Below are positions 62,805 to 64,000 of a stretch of DNA of 64,000 nt, piece after piece; position 1 is the first letter of the stretch, and each line of letters begins with the position of its first letter. The DNA is from Streptomyces albidoflavus (lineage in GTDB: Bacteria > Actinomycetota > Actinomycetes > Streptomycetales > Streptomycetaceae). A model generated the notes under the pieces. It was not told the origin of the DNA, ran no database searches, and saw nothing but the letters and a program-made list of their open reading frames with translations. Both the position numbers and the translations under genes were made by a program. Location of the stretch: NCBI RefSeq assembly GCF_000719955.1, contig NZ_JOII01000004.1, positions 1 to 64,000 of the forward strand, read 5' to 3'.

Positions 62805-64000
62805 TCAGGCCCTCTTCGTGGGCTCGCCCTTCGTGCCGGGGGCCGCTGTCAGGATGCGGTCGGGGCGCAGGGGCAGGTGGCGGTGGCGGGTGCCGGTGGC
62901 GTGCCAGACGGCGTTGGTGAGGGCCGCGGCCGCGCCGACGATGCCGATCTCGCCGATGCCCTTGATGCCGACCGGGTCGTCGGGGTCGTGGTCGTCGACC
63001 CAGTCCGCCTCGAGGTGGGGGACGTCGGCGTGGGTGGCAACGTGGTAGCCGGCGAGGTCGGGGGCGTAGTGGGCGCCGGTGTGGTGGTCGCGGACCGCCT
63101 CCTCGTGCAGGGCCATGGAGATGCCCCAGGTCATGCCGCCGAGGAGCTGGCCCCGGGCGGTGAGGGGGTTGACGATGCGGCCGGCGGCGAAGATGCCCAG
63201 CATGCGGCGTACCCGGATCTCGCCGGTGGCGGTGTCGACGGCGACCTCGGCGAACTGGGCGCCGAAGGAGTGCCGTTCCTTGCGGCTCAGTGCGCCCAGG
63301 GCCGCGGTGGTGTCGGACCGTACCGTGATGCCGTCCGGGGGGACGGCCGTGCCGGGGATCAGGCGTTCGCGCAGGTCCTGGGCGGCGGCGGTGATCGCCC
63401 AGGCCCAGGAGCGGGTGCCCATGGAGCCGCCGGCGATCATCGCCGGGCCGAAGTCGCTGTCGCCGATCCGGACGCGGACGTGTTCGGGGGTGGTGTCCAG
63501 GGCGTCGGCCGCGATCAGGGTGAGGGCGGTGCGGGCGCCGGTGCCGATGTCGGCGGCGGCGATCCGCACGGTGAAGGAGCCGTCGGGCTCGGCGGTGATC
63601 TGCGCGGTGGAGGGGGCGGCGCCCGCGCCGAAGGACGCGGCCGCGGTGCCGGTGCCCAGGAGCCAGCGGCCCTCGCGGCGCAGGCCGGGCCGGGGGTCGC
63701 GGTCCTGCCAGCCGAACCTGCGGGCGCCCTCCCGGAAGCAGGCGGCCAGGTTGCGGCTGCTGAAGGGGAGTCCGGAGACGGGGCCGGCGTCGGGTTCGTT
63801 GCGCAGGCGCAGCTCGATGGGGTCGGTGCCGGTGCGCTCGGCCAGTTCGTCCAGGGCGACCTCGATCGCGAAGGAGCCGGAGGCTTCGCCCGGTGCGCGC
63901 ATCCAGGTCGGTGAGGGCACGTCGAGGCGTACCAGTCGGTGGGCGGTGCGGTGGGCGGGGGCGTCGTACATCACGCGGGCCACGCCCGCGCTGGGCTCCA
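62805..64000 (-). CDS. Xanthine-dehydrogenase-family molybdopterin-binding subunit, C-terminal part (runs off window)
   Basis: At least 398 residues open to the right edge; the reading frame continues upstream of the GTG/ATG codons near 63983. TWMRAPGEASGSFAIEVALDELAE, EHVRVRIGDSDFGPAMIAGGSMGTRS and GIKGIGEIGIVGAAAALTNAV are the molybdopterin and active-site (Glu in GIGEIG) blocks of the large subunit. Such enzymes hydroxylate aldehydes, purines or N-heterocycles. Partner FAD and [2Fe-2S] subunits should lie beyond the window. Confidence 0.93.
   Translation of the reverse strand, partial: EPSAGVARVMYDAPAHRTAHRLVRLDVPSPTWMRAPGEASGSFAIEVALDELAERTGTDPIELRLRNEPDAGPVSGLPFSSRNLAACFREGARRFGWQDRDPRPGLRREGRWLLGTGTAAASFGAGAAPSTAQITAEPDGSFTVRIAAADIGTGARTALTLIAADALDTTPEHVRVRIGDSDFGPAMIAGGSMGTRSWAWAITAAAQDLRERLIPGTAVPPDGITVRSDTTAALGALSRKERHSFGAQFAEVAVDTATGEIRVRRMLGIFAAGRIVNPLTARGQLLGGMTWGISMALHEEAVRDHHTGAHYAPDLAGYHVATHADVPHLEADWVDDHDPDDPVGIKGIGEIGIVGAAAALTNAVWHATGTRHRHLPLRPDRILTAAPGTKGEPTKRA

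Overview
The window is high-GC DNA from an actinomycete, most probably a Streptomyces. GC-biased third codon positions, GTG and TTG starts, dense 1-4 nt gene overlaps and families such as PucR and FadR-type GntR regulators, class F sortase, MpaB-type oxygenases and Tat lipoproteins all fit. Several decayed insertion sequences and pseudogenes suggest an accessory or chromosome-arm region. No rRNA, tRNA or CRISPR array is seen.

Layout. 1-1.35 kb: IS5-type insertion sequence debris and one intact transposase. 1.35-6.8 kb: OmpR-type two-component system divergent from two FtsX-like permeases and their ATPase. 6.9-11.8 kb: small lipoprotein, recombinase-like protein, membrane-anchored Mrr-type nuclease, surface protein with class F sortase. 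11.8-23.5 kb: one minus-strand operon for import and oxidative (De Ley-Doudoroff) breakdown of galactose/galactonate: ribose-type ABC importer, Zn dehydrogenase, DUF4380 mutarotase-like protein, GntR regulator, DgoD, KDPGal aldolase, KDG/KDGal kinase, SMP-30 lactonase and SDR. Two similar AT-rich palindromes lie at its probable promoters and a hairpin closes it.

23.6-24.9 kb: decayed IS5 and IS3 elements. 25-27.2 kb: NmrA/NTF2 pair divergent from an XRE regulator, with a 12-bp dyad between them. 28.1-31.6 kb: UvrA-like ATPase and a broken SDR. 32.2-34.2 kb: MerR regulator, quinone-oxidoreductase-like gene, relic of an MFS pump. 34.5-37.9 kb: PucR regulator divergent from a flavin/[2Fe-2S] reductase and acyl desaturase pair. 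38-38.7 kb: nested IS5 and IS3 relics. 38.7-41 kb: cis-prenyltransferase translationally coupled to an MpaB-type oxygenase carrying EF-hands. 41.6-44.5 kb: GlxA-type regulator divergent from a DJ-1/PfpI enzyme, then a VOC protein. 44.8-53.4 kb: beta-glycoside operon (Tat lipoprotein binding protein with a frameshift, two permeases, LacI, GH5-like and GH3 enzymes).

53.6-54 kb: secreted SH3-like protein. 54.2-60.7 kb: an operon whose last gene is one reading frame joining a ketopantoate-reductase-like domain to an M20 peptidase, with an SDR, an MHS-type MFS transporter and a polysaccharide deacetylase, preceded by a double-domain Lrp regulator. 60.9-62.4 kb: secreted C39-type peptidase and a transglycosylase-like protein. 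62.8-64 kb: C-terminal part of a molybdenum hydroxylase large subunit, running off the window.

Strongest leads: the reductase-M20 fusion operon, the prenyltransferase/EF-hand oxygenase pair, and the galactonate operon with its candidate operators and an apparent CTG start.
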